Of a DNA stretch of 64,000 bases, positions 33,504 to 45,004 are shown piece by piece. The stretch spans positions 1,116,001 to 1,180,000 of the forward strand of contig CM031563.1 in the NCBI GenBank assembly GCA_018466975.1, given 5' to 3'. Below the pieces are notes generated by a model. It had not been told where the DNA came from. It ran no database searches and was given only the letters and a program-made list of their open reading frames with translations. The DNA is from Sparassis latifolia (Eukaryota > Basidiomycota > Agaricomycetes > Polyporales > Sparassidaceae). Position 1 is the first letter of the stretch; every line of letters begins with the position of its first letter. The translations under genes were made by a program, and so were the position numbers.

Positions 33504-34722
33504 ATGATGATTGCTCCGACACAGAACAACACTGCTATCCCACAACACAACATAGGTATGTGCATCATCACATCGTATTTTCGTCACATCTGACAGTCCT
33601 TGTCTAGCACCGTCTGAACGCCTGGGCGGCCTTTTGCGCGTAACGTTCGACAAGCAGCCTACGGTCATCCTCGAACAGGACCAGCTGGTCGAAAGCCCCG
33701 TCGAGTCGGATGATCACCCCTCCCAGCATCATGTGCGACCTGACAGTCCTTCTACACCACCATCCTCTCCGCCTCCTCCGCCCAGACCAGCACCCATGGA
33801 ACTCCCTCCGTCGCCTCTTATTCCTTCTCCACCGTTTGTCCTGCGTCAGCCTTTCCGCGGGCCTACCATAGCTTCGCCACTGCATACCACTCAAGGGTTC
33901 CCTCAGCCCATTCCAGAGGATGAAATACGCTTTGTGCCGCCCCTGGTGGGCACAACGCCCAGCCTGCCCCGTTTGCCATGTCAGAAGACATCGAGCTTGC
34001 CGCGTGTCGAAGCGCATACCAACGTTCCCAGCACACCCCCCAGCAGCATTAATGCTACTCACCGCGGTGTTTCTGACGTCAACCTCAGTTTCCTCAGGCG
34101 TCTGCCCATATTGTTCTTCCTTCTGGTGATTTGGCTTGCCCATCTACTGGTGTCCGCAGCATCTTGCGCTTTCCAAGTGTGCCTCGGGCTCACGCTGGGG
34201 CACGTCGTGCTGCACGTCGCTTGGCCGCTGAATGCAGCATACGCAGTGGACGTCGGGCGTACGATCTCCGCCGGTGCTGTCGGTGGCGCCGTGGTCGCCA
34301 TCCCAATGTCGTTAATAGTCTTCATTCTCGGATGCGTCGCACATGCGCAGCGGCAGTTGCTTCGCCAACCGGACGAGGAAGCCGCAACTCTGAACAGATC
34401 TGCAAAACCTCACACTACCGACTTGGAGGCGGACCTGGCGGAGGAGGCAGAGACGTCGGGACAGCTGGGTCTGTGGCGCTCGCTCCTGGTGTTAGTATCT
34501 TACACGCTCGTAGGTGCGTTGGCGGGCCCTCTGGGCTCGTCGCTGCTATGCGGTAGGATGGGAGGAGGGATCCTGAGCGGAGTACATGCGATGGCGGCGG
34601 GTGCGCTCGGGATGTTCCTCCTCAGTGTCTCTGTCATATGCGGGATGCGCGTGGAGGGGAAGAGGATCGGGCAGGATGTGCGGTGGGGCGTGAGGTGCTA
34701 TATATTTCGGGGCTGTCGATGA
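33504..34722 (+). CDS. Proline-rich multi-TM protein, unknown
   Basis: Two exons (33504-33555, 33608-34722) give 388 aa. The start has two adjacent ATGs (MMIAPTQNN). Residues ~45-150 are strongly Pro/Ser-rich (PSSPPPPPRPAPMELPPSP, SPPFVLRQP). From ~165 on there are at least four or five hydrophobic segments: ILFFLLVIWLAHLLVSAAS, GLTLGHVVLHVAWPL, AVVAIPMSLIVFILGCVAH, SLLVLVSYTLVGALAGPLG, ALGMFLLSVSVICGM. An acidic loop (DLEADLAEEAETSG) separates the two hydrophobic halves. I do not recognise a family. Clean splice signals and a long open frame support a real gene. Confidence 0.62.
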
Positions 34723-35092
34723 TAGCTAGTTATATGAATGTGTTCGATACTTACGGACAGGTGATTGGGACAATGTGGTTTCCCGCTCTCAGAGAACTGT
34801 ATCATTAGTGCGATGTAACGAATGCCTCCCTACGTAGCAGATAGTGGTGAACAAAGCAACATTGTATCATACTGAACCTTAACGTGGTCTAGCTCTGACT
34901 CTGAGAGGGATGATCATATGAGGAGCATAGCTAATTATCTACAAAGGACTGTACCTTTCGAATATCAACAGATGGCCTACCGTAACAATTATCCGACAAT
35001 TACGAACATACTTCAGGTTAAGAAAACAAGAGACCAAGAGCACCCAACAACAGCAAGAGCAGGGTCTCATATCTAAGCACTCCGATACGCCA
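34723..35092. other. Convergent intergenic region
   Basis: About 370 bp between two convergent genes, AT-richer than its surroundings. No gene was seen; it presumably holds the 3' UTRs. Confidence 0.5.
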
Positions 35093-36256
35093 CTAGTACC
35101 ACTCGTCGCTGTCGTACCCGCTACCGCCGCCGACATCGCCGACATCGAACTTGAGCGTGCACTTCATGCCGTTCTTGGAGTAATTCACGTCGAGCCTGAG
35201 GATCTCGACGTCGCACGGGCCCTGCTTGACGGACTTGCTGAAGCTCGAGCCGAGCCCGCCAAATCCGGCGCCGAACGTGCGCACGGGGACGCCGCCGCGG
35301 CTCCAGCGGTTGCCCTTGAGCGCCTTGAGCTCGTCCCCGAACAGCACCTGTACCTGGGCGGTGTTCTGCAAGCGCACCAGCAAGTATACACATGTGTGAG
35401 AGAGTGACGCGAAAGCGAGATGTGCGAGGGCACGTACGAAGTCCATGATGGTCACGGTGCTCTTCGGCTTGTTCTCCGGCGTGGGCTGGATGAGCCTGCC
35501 CTTGCCTGCGAAGATCGCGTTGAACTCGTCGACTTCGAACACCTCCTCGATCTTGATCGTCTTCGGCGCGCCCTGGAACTTGCACGAGACCGCTTTGCAC
35601 TCCTTCTTCAGCCTGCAACGCCACCATCAGCCATGCGCAGCCACCGTACTTTGGGGGTAAGGGAGAGGGCACGCACCGGTCGAAGATCTTCTTGAGGTGG
35701 ATCTTGCGCTTCTTCTCGTCCGCCTTAGTTAGGGAAGCGGGCGTGGTAGAGGGACCCGCCTCGAGCTCCATGGTAACATCCGCGGCCGCTGTCGTCCGCG
35801 CACGCTTCGCAGGAGGCTTCGCAGCGAGCTGGTCTTCGAGCTGGGTACGCAGGATCAGCACGCGCAGAACCTCACGCACTACAAGGCCCACCTCGATGAT
35901 GCGCAACTTCATCGCCTCCACGACCTACATGCGCACGACGCGTCGCGGGAATGAGACGAGGCGGCGCGTATCAGACCAGGGGCCGTTCACGACGTACCTC
36001 GGGCCGCACGGGCGCGATCGCATTGACTTGCTGCAGATCCAGCTCCTCTGAAATAGTACACGTGAGTATCGCAGCGAACGCATCAGTATCAGCCGTCTGC
36101 ACCTCCGTTCATCAGCGTGAGCTTACGCTTCCTGCCCGCAGCGGCGACGGCGGCCATCTTGCCTTTACTAGCGTTCGGGAGGGCCTGTGTGGGTGTATTG
36201 GTCGTGGTGGTGATGATGGTAGTGGTGAGGGTGGTCGTCGTTGGAGTGGCGGACAT
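35093..36256 (-). CDS. Conserved-looking hypothetical protein, 299 aa
   Basis: Five exons (36256-36103, 36047-35998, 35924-35677, 35612-35438, 35365-35093) join in frame throughout. The N-terminus is Thr-rich (TTTTLTTTIITTTTN), then come basic patches (GRKRKL, KPPAKRARTT) and a helical stretch VVEAMKLRIIEVGLVVREVL. The C-terminal half is compact and strand-like (CKAVSCKFQGAPKTIKIEEV, RLIQPTPENKPKSTVTIMDF, EILRLDVNYSKNGMKCTLKF) and ends in an acidic Gly-rich tail. The basic patches could be nuclear localisation signals. I do not recognise a domain. No signal peptide or TM segment is present. Confidence 0.68.
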
Positions 36257-38048
36257 GTTCGCGATCTCTCTCCTTTGTTTCGCTGACGACCTAGTTACCG
36301 CAAGCAGATGCGTTTCGCCGCCGGATTTGGCGCACGCGGCGCCTGTTTGCTGCTGTGTACGCATCACGTGGGCGCGACACGAGGCGCGAGAATCCACATC
36401 AGCAAAACCGGGAATTTTCTCCAAAGAGATTATAAAGGTGTAATTCCATGTAACTTGCGCAATTTTTTCACCAAGGAATACATTGCATTGTAATCCTGAG
36501 TCAGATTGCAGAGTTGCCAACTGGCATAATCAGTTATAAACTCTGGAAACATTTTACAGGTTATGAAGCTCATATAACTTCCTACAAAATTTATTACGCG
36601 CTACATTCAGACTGTCCTAAACAGACCGAAACCGATTCATTCAGATCGGTTTGATAATTCTCAAAAGTGGGAGTATTCCAAATTAATTATGTCAACATAT
36701 TATTATTACTGCAGCGACGTACAAAGTGCTCTACATTAGAGCTAGTTGGGCCTACTTACGAGCTCCAAAACCCGCGTGCCGCCGTAACGTCCACTTACCA
36801 CAGTAACAACACCCGCGTGCCACCATAACAAACAAGTAGTTAGGCCTACTTACCGCGCCAACACTCGCGTACCGCCGTAGCAACCAACGCTAGAAATCAA
36901 CATACACTACACGTCCGCCCAGAGGCATAAAACAGTAGAAATTGAAATAGAACGCACTATGCGAGTCGCTCCAACCACGAGAGCCCGATCAAGCACACGC
37001 TACAAGGAACCTGGTAGACCTGTGCAATATAGTTAGCTGCGAGTAACAACACTCACCTGGCGGGCATCTGGCAGAGGCTGCGAATTTATACGCGAGTGAG
37101 GGTGGCGAGAATTGTCAGCGGATGGTAGTCGCGATGCATCGAGATTAGCCTCAGACTTGCCTCCGAGTTGCCTCGAAACGGCTTCGGATCTTTTCGCTGT
37201 GAGGGCCTGGACGAGAGCCTTGCCTCAATGCTCGCATTTGGTGCGGTATTCGGGGGCCTGAAAACTAAAACGCGACGCAAGAGCCAACTCGGAGCGAGTT
37301 CTGCAGAGAGCGCTAGTAGACGCCCAATAGGCTCCTTACAACATTATATTTAGTGTCTAGAAGTTCTTCCGACTGTGTAACCTGGTGAGCAACGTTTGAC
37401 TCGGGTTACATTGCTCGACAACTCTTTGCCGACATGTATTTTTGTTATAACTTGTGTATCAATTTCTATTCTATGTAATCTTCTTTATAGACCTCTACTA
37501 CCTTTACTTTGATTACAAATTGGTTTAAACATCACTAGTCCTGTGTAACTTACACAACGCTTGCTACCCCGATGTAACTGGTGTAACCTTACATAAAAAT
37601 TTCCCGCTTTTGCTGATGCACGGCGCACTTGCAGTGAGAGGACACCAAGGCCCCTCTAGCTCAAACTCAACCTCGATACCTCGCGTACGCGCAGTACTCG
37701 TCAGCAGATAGATCAAAAACCACTTGAGCGGGTACGCAGAACTATAAATACGCGTCAAACTTGGGTAGTTTACAGCGAGAAACGATGGTCCGCTCAGGCT
37801 TCCGGAGGAGAGCCAAGGAAAACGCGCGGCCATTGGGACCCGTACACACTCAGGGCTGACATCGTCGGTGAGTCCCGCGTTGGCGCCTTGCTGAAATACA
37901 CCACGAGTATACCATATACCATACGGTCGTAAAAGACATCTAACATCACCAAGAAAACAACGAAAGCCGTTATCGAGCAGCGAACAACGCATGACATACG
38001 GTCCGCCGCAGGCACCCACAATTGAGCATACCCAAACGAAGCGCATCG
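36257..38048. other. Gene-free 1.8-kb stretch with degenerate repeats
   Basis: No supported gene lies between the hypothetical gene start and the PNS1 stop. The sequence from about 36430 to 37560 is AT-richer than its neighbours. The open frames here, including the 240-codon frame at 37564-38286, overlap the PNS1 3' end and show no family features. It may be decayed mobile DNA. Confidence 0.5.
36746..36885. repeat. Imperfect direct repeat, ~47-bp unit
   Basis: Copy one (36746-36792) and copy two (36840-36885) share GGCCTACTTAC, then C(C/T)CGCGT(G/A)CCGCCGTA. A third partial copy with CCCGCGTGCC lies between them near 36812-36821. The units are diverged, so this is an old duplication. Confidence 0.55.
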
Positions 38049-40650
38049 TCACACCCGCGGCACGCCCTGGGTGACCTGCGGGTACTTCGCCGCAATAAAC
38101 TGATATCGAGGTCAGCACCCCTTCCATCACGACGTCACGACGCACGAGGAGAAGACCTACCCCGAACAGCTCCGGTGCACGCATCGCAAGCACCTGTGGG
38201 TCCTCGGCCAGCCCGACAAATCTGTAACCGCAAGATACACGCATATCAGCGCCGTCGAACAAAAGAGCGTGTTTACGGCAGCTCACATCGTCGACACGCC
38301 CGCCTCGATCGCAGCACCCAACGTCAGCACTATGTTAGGCACTGTCAGCTCAGCGGCAGCATGCAACCGCGACACCAGGACGCGACGCACTCAACTGCAG
38401 CCCGATGAGAAACGCGAAGAGCATAACGGGTGCAGTGTACTGCCCGTCGGCGTTATACGACGGGTGGGTATCTACAGCATACGATCGGTTCAGCCATCCA
38501 CGATTCCATAGTGGACGAGTAGTGGCGAAGGAACGCACAGCGCAAGTAGAGGTACCCGAAGAGCGAGCACAGCAGGCCGATCGCGTACGCGCCCCAAGTC
38601 AGCGCTGACGATTATGTGTAGTCAGATTTGGCGCCCGGCGAGAAGAGAATGCGAGCGTACTCATCCCGACGAGTGAGTCATTGACCAGCGCGTCGATCCC
38701 GCGATCCTTGAAGAGACGCCAGGTATCCTTCGCGGCCTGGATATACGGTTTACCATACAGCGCTGTCAACCAGAACGCCAGCGTCGGCCGGCGTAGCAAA
38801 TAGCGAAGAGCGAGACCCACCGATCTCGATGTATGCATATCTGCAGCCACACGAGAAGTTCATTCACCGTTCCACGAAATTAGAAAAAAGCACTGGAAAA
38901 ACCGCACCTGTTGAAGTATCGCACCGCCCACTCGATGCACCCAATGAAGCACTCCGCGCAGAGCGCCAGGATGACCTCCACCGCTGCACCCGCCATCAGT
39001 CCGACAGACTTACATATTCTAGCATTCTAGCATCCGAGCGGGGACTCACGGTGTCCTTGCGAGTTCGCGTTATTGCGCACCGCGTTGAGGATGAGGCGGA
39101 GCAGGTCGAGGAGGGTGACAATGAGCGACCCGAACGCGATGGACCCGAGCGAGAGCGTCGAGGCGCGGCCGAACGCAGAGAGCGCAGGGTGCTTGGGCTG
39201 CGCTTGTCAGAACCGGAAGAATCACAGGGATTAGGGTACTGAGAACGCGGTGATTCGAATGGAATAGAAGAGGTGCGCACCATAAGGCCTTGCTCGCGGG
39301 GCCCGAAGTAGTACCACGCTGAGATCGCCAACACATGAGTGAGAGATCCTTGCAGAAGATACGGGGATGTGGGCACGCGGCTTACCGCCGTAGGGACCGC
39401 CTGCGAGTGTGGCGAGCGCAACGTTGGCGAAGACCTGCGACGTCCAGAGGTAGGAAAAGGTCTCATAGAAGATCAGGCCCGCGACCTTGCTAGACGAGCA
39501 GGAGGAGCTACATGCTATTCCCAGCACGGATTCAGCGAACTGGATTCATCATGACGCAGGAAAGAAATTACACGGGCTTCCAGGAGTCCACTTTGCATAG
39601 CTGGAGCCGAAACGAGCGGTGGGTCAGAGAAGGGTGGGCAACAGCGAAGCGGCAACTTACGTTCCGATGACGGTAAACGTGTACCATCTGCACACACGTC
39701 AGCGAGTCTCACTATGTGAAGTTCTACGCTCCACATACACGCTTAGAGCGGCTTGCAAGATGAGCGAGACGTACGCCACGACGTACGTGCTCCAGTGATG
39801 CTTGGAGACGTCCATGACTACTTGGAGCAGGAGCGCAGACATGGGTATGCGCGAGCGGAAGCCGAAGTACGATAAGATGGATAGTACGGCGATAATCGTG
39901 AATATAATCGCGCCGGCTAACCGAGAAAGTGAATACTAAAGCGCAGATGGAAAATGCTGGAGACTGACAATAGTACTTTGTGATCCAGTAGTAGATGCAT
40001 ATGCCGCTGGGGACGAGAGTTATTTGCGGGCAATTCAGTCGATTAACGGAGACGTACATATTGAGGAGGATGGAGAGAATGAGGGTGATGTGCATGATCA
40101 TCCTGGTGAAGTAGCGGGTGAGGGCGAGGTAGAAGGTCGCGAGCACAAGCCCAGCAGCGGTGACGAGAAGTAACAGAATAACGGTATGGCTGAATAAAGA
40201 GGATCAGGGAGATGTCAATGCTCTGCACGGCGGGTCGATGCGCACTAGTTGAGGGTAACGGCGTTGCCGGTGTCTCCGCTGCCTATGCCTCCGCCGAGGC
40301 CGCGATTCTTTATCCACTGCTTGATGACGATGGCAGACAGAACCGTGAATCCAGCGAACTAAACATGTCCCTTAGAGCGATGACACAAAAGCGAATGGAA
40401 GGAGACTCGCCTGGAGAATGAAAAATATGAGGAATATGGGGTCACTGATCCTCGGCCTTGGCTTAAAGCGGTCGCCCTCGAAAGGCGACTTCTGGTCTCC
40501 ATATCCGCCTCCACCGTAGGTTTGATCGTACGGAGGCTGTGGCGGGGGCGCGTAGGAAGTCTCTGCGTAATTGGGAGTGGGACCTGGCTGATAGACTGGC
40601 TGGTACCTGTGATCGGGGCTATCCGATGTTTTGTTCGTGTTCCAGGACAT
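38049..40650 (-). CDS. PNS1: Choline transporter-like protein PNS1
   Basis: PNS1/CTL proteins are plasma-membrane solute-carrier-44 relatives; yeast Pns1 has no proven choline transport. By my splicing the gene has about 18 exons, all joining in frame. The N-terminus is hydrophilic (Pro/Tyr/Gly-rich, MSWNTNKTSDSP..). TM segments follow, including ISDPIFLIFFILQFAGFTV, HTVILLLLVTAAGLVL, GAIIFTIIAVLSILSYFGF and WTFTVIGT-like blocks. The C-terminal CTL core is clear: KVAGLIFYETFSYLWTSQV, GGPYGAWYYFGPR, LYGKPYIQAAKDTWRLFKDR, GIDALVNDSLVG, EAGVSTIFVGLAEDP and a final YPQVTQGVPRV. The first intron begins with a GC donor at 40410-40409. The start is shared with a 356-bp divergent promoter facing the PP2C gene. 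Confidence 0.93.
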
Positions 40651-41006
40651 GAAGAGAGAGTACTCGAGGGAGTGGTGGAGGCAGAAGGGAGGACGAGCGG
40701 CTCATGCTGTCCATCGAGGAATCGAAGTTGGCGACACGCGATCGAACGGGCACTGGCAGGAGCACTGCAGGAGCGTGACGTCACACAAGCGCGTCGGTGC
40801 CGAAAGCGGTATATTTTCTCCACATAAAATATTATGGGACAGGTCACGGTGGCGGCGTTGTACTTTCGGTTGCTATTGTGGGTGTGGGGCACGTGCCATG
40901 ACGCGGGGCAGTTGTCCCGCCGACGGACGGTGCTTGTATCTATACCGTACGCCTCTGCACTCGACTCCATCTCTCTCCCTCTGCCATATATCTCTCCCAT
41001 CAAACG
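40651..41006. promoter_or_regulatory. Bidirectional promoter, PNS1 / PP2C
   Basis: A 356-bp region between divergent starts. Pyrimidine-rich stretches lie just upstream of the PP2C ATG (about 40970-41000), as is common in basidiomycete promoters. No other feature was seen. Confidence 0.5.
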
Positions 41007-42366
41007 ATGTCTCCTGTGGCTGCCTCCAGCGATCCCGGTGCGTGTCCTTGACCTCGCCCGCCACGTGCCGCTGACTGCCGTGCCATGTCGCGGCCACTGC
41101 AGCGTCCCCCGACCAGTCAGTTTCTTTTCTTCCTCTTTTACCCCGTCCTCACCCTCCTCATGCTTTTCAAATCCATAAGCCGTCTCTCCATCCTCTCCGA
41201 CCTCTCCTTGCCACCAGCTCTTTCCTTCAAATGCGCTGTCATCGACTCTAAGGGCCCTCGCCGCACCATGGAGGACGCACACTCCATCGTCGCCCCCTTT
41301 GCCGGCGTCCGCGGTCAGGGTTTCTTCGCCATCTTTGACGGCCACGCAGGAAAGCAGGCCGCAGAGTGGTGTGGTCATAACTTCGCTCAGGTGCGTGTCC
41401 CGCTTTTTCTCCGCCACAGCTCCACACCTACCCCCGCTCCTAGTGCCTCTTGAACGTCCTCAGGAAGGACCCCACAGCGAATATCCCCGACGTGCTCAAC
41501 CAGTGCTTCCACGAAGCCGACAGTAGCCTCTCCAAAATGTCCGAGGCCTCCGACGGCAAGATGCACTCCGGGTGCACCGTCGTCACCGCCTTCCTCCGCC
41601 TCGAGAGCCCCGACGGCACCCAGTCCTTCCTCCCCCCAGGATTCGACCCTCTCGTTCCCCCAGAGGACGACGAGGACGACGGGACGGGACGCGTCAGCCC
41701 CTCGGACTCCAAGAAAAGCGGCAGGAGCCGCTTCAAGAACGCCCTCAGGTCCCTCGGCGACGTCGGCGGGCGCCGTGCGTCGCAGTACGACGACGACGCC
41801 AACGCCAGCGCCAACTCCAACGCCTATACGCCATCCGTGTCCGCGCCCATCCGCCGCGTGCTCTATTGCGCGAACGCGGGCGACGCGCGCGGCGTGCTCT
41901 GCCGCGCGGGCAAAGCCGTGCGCCTCACGTACGACCACAAGGGCTCGGACAAGCAGGAGGCGAAACGCATCATGGACGCCGGCGGCTTCGTCATGAGCGG
42001 CCGCGTGAACGGCGTGCTCGCGGTCACGCGCAGCCTCGGCGACTCCTCGATGAAGGAGTTCGTCGTCGGCGCGCCCTACACGACCGAGACGGAGTTGAGC
42101 GAGGAGGACGAGTTCTTGATCCTGGCGTGTGATGGGGTGCGCCGGCTGTCTGTTTTCTGTGATGTGGTCGTGTGCTGATTCCTTCGCAGCTTTGGGACGT
42201 GGTCGAAGACCAGGCGGCTGTGGATCTGGTCCGCACACTGCTGGAGCCGAAGAAGGCGGCAGAGGAGCTGTTGGAGCATGCATACAAGAATTACTCGACA
42301 GACAATATGACCGTGCTGGTCGTGCGATTCAGGAATCCGCCCGAAAGCACGTCTGCGTCCCAGTGA
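41007..42366 (+). CDS. PP2C-type Ser/Thr protein phosphatase (PTC1-like)
   Basis: Four exons (41007-41037, 41218-41390, 41444-42136, 42190-42366) give 357 aa. All metal-binding motifs are present: RRTMEDAHS (motif 1), FFAIFDGHAG (motif 2), GCTVVTAFLRL, LYCANAGDARGVL, NGVLAVTRSLGDSSMK, FLILACDGLWDVV and YSTDNMTVLVV. The Mg/Mn-ligand aspartates in DGH, CDG and DN are intact, so the enzyme should be active. Between the GCTVVTAF strand and the ANAGDAR strand is a ~80-residue low-complexity insert, first acidic (PPEDDEDDG), then Ser/Lys- and Asn/Ala-rich; most small PP2Cs have a short loop here. PTC1-like phosphatases dampen stress-MAPK signalling. Confidence 0.93.
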
Positions 42367-42784
42367 TTCTTTTTCTCTCTCTCTCTTAGTACGTCGGTTC
42401 GCTCCTCGAAGAGCAGGGCTATGCTGACGGATATGCAGGGATTCGTGTCAGTTCTTGTTCCGCTGCACTACGATAGTAATATGAGTGCACAGTATACGTA
42501 TATACCTCTGGTGTTGCGCTCACGCGCCCGCTCTCCGCTGTGTCGTCGATTTCTCGCTCTCTCTGGGTCGCAGTTCTGTCGTTCCGCATGCACGTACACC
42601 GGACACTGTAGCTAATTGTAATCGTAGCCAAGAGCCCGAGCCTACATTATCTGAATGCGATTGTATGAGGCGAAGAGATGGAAAAATGAGAGATACGATG
42701 ATCGCGACCGGCAGGGACCGAGTCGCAGGATGTGGGAGGTCGCGTTGTTGACCTGTTCCACATCGATCTCGGGTTCACCTGTGG
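42367..42784. other. Intergenic, PP2C 3' side to eIF5-mimic promoter
   Basis: About 420 bp between tandem plus-strand genes. No gene or repeat is supported apart from a (CT)n run near 42372-42387. Confidence 0.5.
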
Positions 42785-44515
42785 ATGTCTCAGCAATCAG
42801 CTGCGCCCAAGCCTTCGTTGCAGGGGGTCAGAATCAGAGCACGAAAGGGCGCAGTCAAGGCCCATGCAAAGCACGAGCCCGCAGGTACGCAGCGTCCCCC
42901 ACCGCCGCCCTCTGCGTCCAGCTGACCGTGCCCGCCAGTTTTCCGCGACCAGCTCTACAAACACCTCGAGACTGTGCCCGCAGACGACTTCGACGGGCTC
43001 ACGAACAAACTCGTCCAGGCCGGCTCCACGCTCGAGTTCCTCAAATATGCCGATGCGCTCTTCGAGATCCTCCTCGCCGGCGGGCTTCTCCAGCCCGGCG
43101 GCTCCTACGTCGAGGAGGAAGTACCCCCGCGGCCTTCTCCATCGTCGCCGCGAAGGAGCCTGCCGATTTCGCGGACCTGAAGCTCCACGTCGAGGTTGTC
43201 AACAAGCTCGTCAGGAGGTGCGTACTACCCGCTGCGATTCGAGTCTCGGCGCGGTATAGTGGCTGCGTGCTGACGCATGCGTGGCCCGCAGGTACAAGTA
43301 CCTCCAACGCCCCCTCGAGGAGTCGTCCCTTCCGACGATCCTCCAGTACATCAACCGCTGGACGGAGCCCCAGCGCGAGAAGCTCGCTATCGCCATCGGG
43401 CTCCTCATCTCCCAGGGCCTCGCCAGTGCCAGCTGCCTGCAGAGTCTCACGAAGGACCACCTCGTGAAAAACGGTGCGCCCACCCCTGCCCCGCCCGACC
43501 CAAACTGACCCGCCCCGGGGTCGCGCGCAGACCTGTCGGTGACGGTGATCACGCTGATCTTCCGCGCGTGCCTCGCGGAGCAGTCGATCGACCATCTCGC
43601 GGGCGCACTCAAGCGCGGCGGGATCCGTGACCTCCTCGCGTTCTTCCCGCCGAACCGGCGCGAGGACCGCGTGCTCGAGGAGCACTTCCGCCGCGCGGGC
43701 CTCCCGCAGGTCGCCGACTGGTGGACCAAGCGCCAGTTCGCGTCCCTCAAGGACGGCGTCATCAAGGCGCTCCAGGAGATGCTCCAGCGGGACCTCCCGC
43801 ACCACGAGGTCCGCCCATCCCCTCCTCCTTCTGTGTTCCGCCACGAGTGCTGACGTGCGTGTGTGTGTATGCGTTGCCGGTGATGCAGATCGTCTCGGCG
43901 ATCAAGAGCAGGCAGGAGGAGCAGCCGCTCCCCGAGACGGAGCTCATACAGTGCATCTGGCAGGGCCTCATCTCCTCCATCGAGTGGAGCGCCCGCCAGG
44001 ACCAGAACGAGGCGCTCGCGCTGCGCGAAATCTCGGTGCGCCACCCCTCCCTCTTTCCCCTTCCGTCTCTGCTGCCGCGCTCACGCGCCCCCGTTTCCAT
44101 TGCAGGGCTTCGCGGACATCATCGAGCCGTTCTGCAACGGCGCCAAGACGGAAGTGGCGCTGATCAACACCGTGCAAGTGTACTCGTACGAAGACACACG
44201 TATCATTAAGGCGTTTCCCCAGGTTTTGAAGGCGCGTCGCGTCGCGTGCCCCCGCGCTGTGCTGCTTTGTATGATGACCGGCTGACGTGCTACGCGGGCA
44301 GGTTTTGTATAACAAGGATTGTATCTCCGACCAAGCTATCATATACTGGCACCAGAAGGGCGCGAAGGCCCAGGGAAAGCAGCATTTCCTGCAGGCGACA
44401 CAGCCGCTCGTGAAGGTAACGTCCCCTCCTCCGCCACCGTCTCCTCTGCACGCGTGCTGAAATTCGTCCCCAGTTCTTGCAGGAGCAAGAAGAAGAGAGC
44501 GGCGACGAGGAGTAG
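42785..44515 (+). CDS. eIF5-mimic / BZW-type W2-domain protein (frame break in C-run)
   Basis: Eight exons (42785-42884, 42939-43217, 43292-43473, 43531-43808, 43889-44035, 44106-44231, 44302-44415, 44474-44515) give about 422 aa after one base is added. The N-terminal half is helical (VFRDQLYKHLETVPADDFDG, LVQAGSTLEFLKYADALFEI) and typical of the BZW MIF4G-like region. The C-terminal W2 domain has EEQPLPETELIQCIWQGLIS, KTEVALINTVQVYSYED, the AA-box-like DQAIIYWHQKG and the acidic end KFLQEQEEESGDEE. BZW/5MP proteins bind eIF2 and eIF3 and compete with eIF5, tuning start-codon stringency. SYVEEEVP and AAFSIVAAKEPAD lie in different frames across the C-run 43124-43128. The intron after FPQVLK appears to use a GC donor (44232-44233); a GT donor nine bases upstream would delete VLK. 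Confidence 0.88.
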
Positions 44516-45004
44516 AAGGGAGGAGCATCATACCCCAGCCGGCCGCCGCCATATGGGCCCCGGCCGAGCATGTATCCCGTATGCATGGCACGCCATGTTT
44601 TGCATTGCATGAAGAACAACCGCGACGAGACGAGCTCCATGTTCCCATGATTCCGCGTGTGTAGAGATGATATGTCGTAGATACTGGCCTAACATGCAAT
44701 CCAGCAGAAAAAGCTTAGCCGAGCAGAATTTTACTTGCGCGCCCGACGGGGGGAAAACCCTGCGCGGCGAGTCGAATGTACGCGAAAGTGATGCTGACAC
44801 GCTAAATGATGTTTGAGAGAAACACAACATATTCGGTATTACTCGTATACCGTAGCAAAAGGAACATCCTGCAGGACTTATACCCGAACGATGAGGAGAT
44901 AATTCCTAGCGGAGACCAGCAAATCAAACGATCAAGAGAGAGACATACAACGATCCACCAACCAAGCTCTGCCAGCTGATCCCCGTCCGTCGCACGGCGA
45001 TCCA
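44516..45004. other. Convergent intergenic region
   Basis: About 490 bp between two convergent genes. No gene or RNA was recognised. Confidence 0.5.

Noticed and set aside
25717..37618. Shared 16-mer CCCGCTTTTGCTGATG at 25717 and 37603
   Set aside because: Little similarity outside the word; one 16-base match is close to chance for a window this size.
37564..38286. 240-codon minus-strand open frame
   Set aside because: Its first part reads straight through the last two PNS1 exons and their intron; the rest has no family features.
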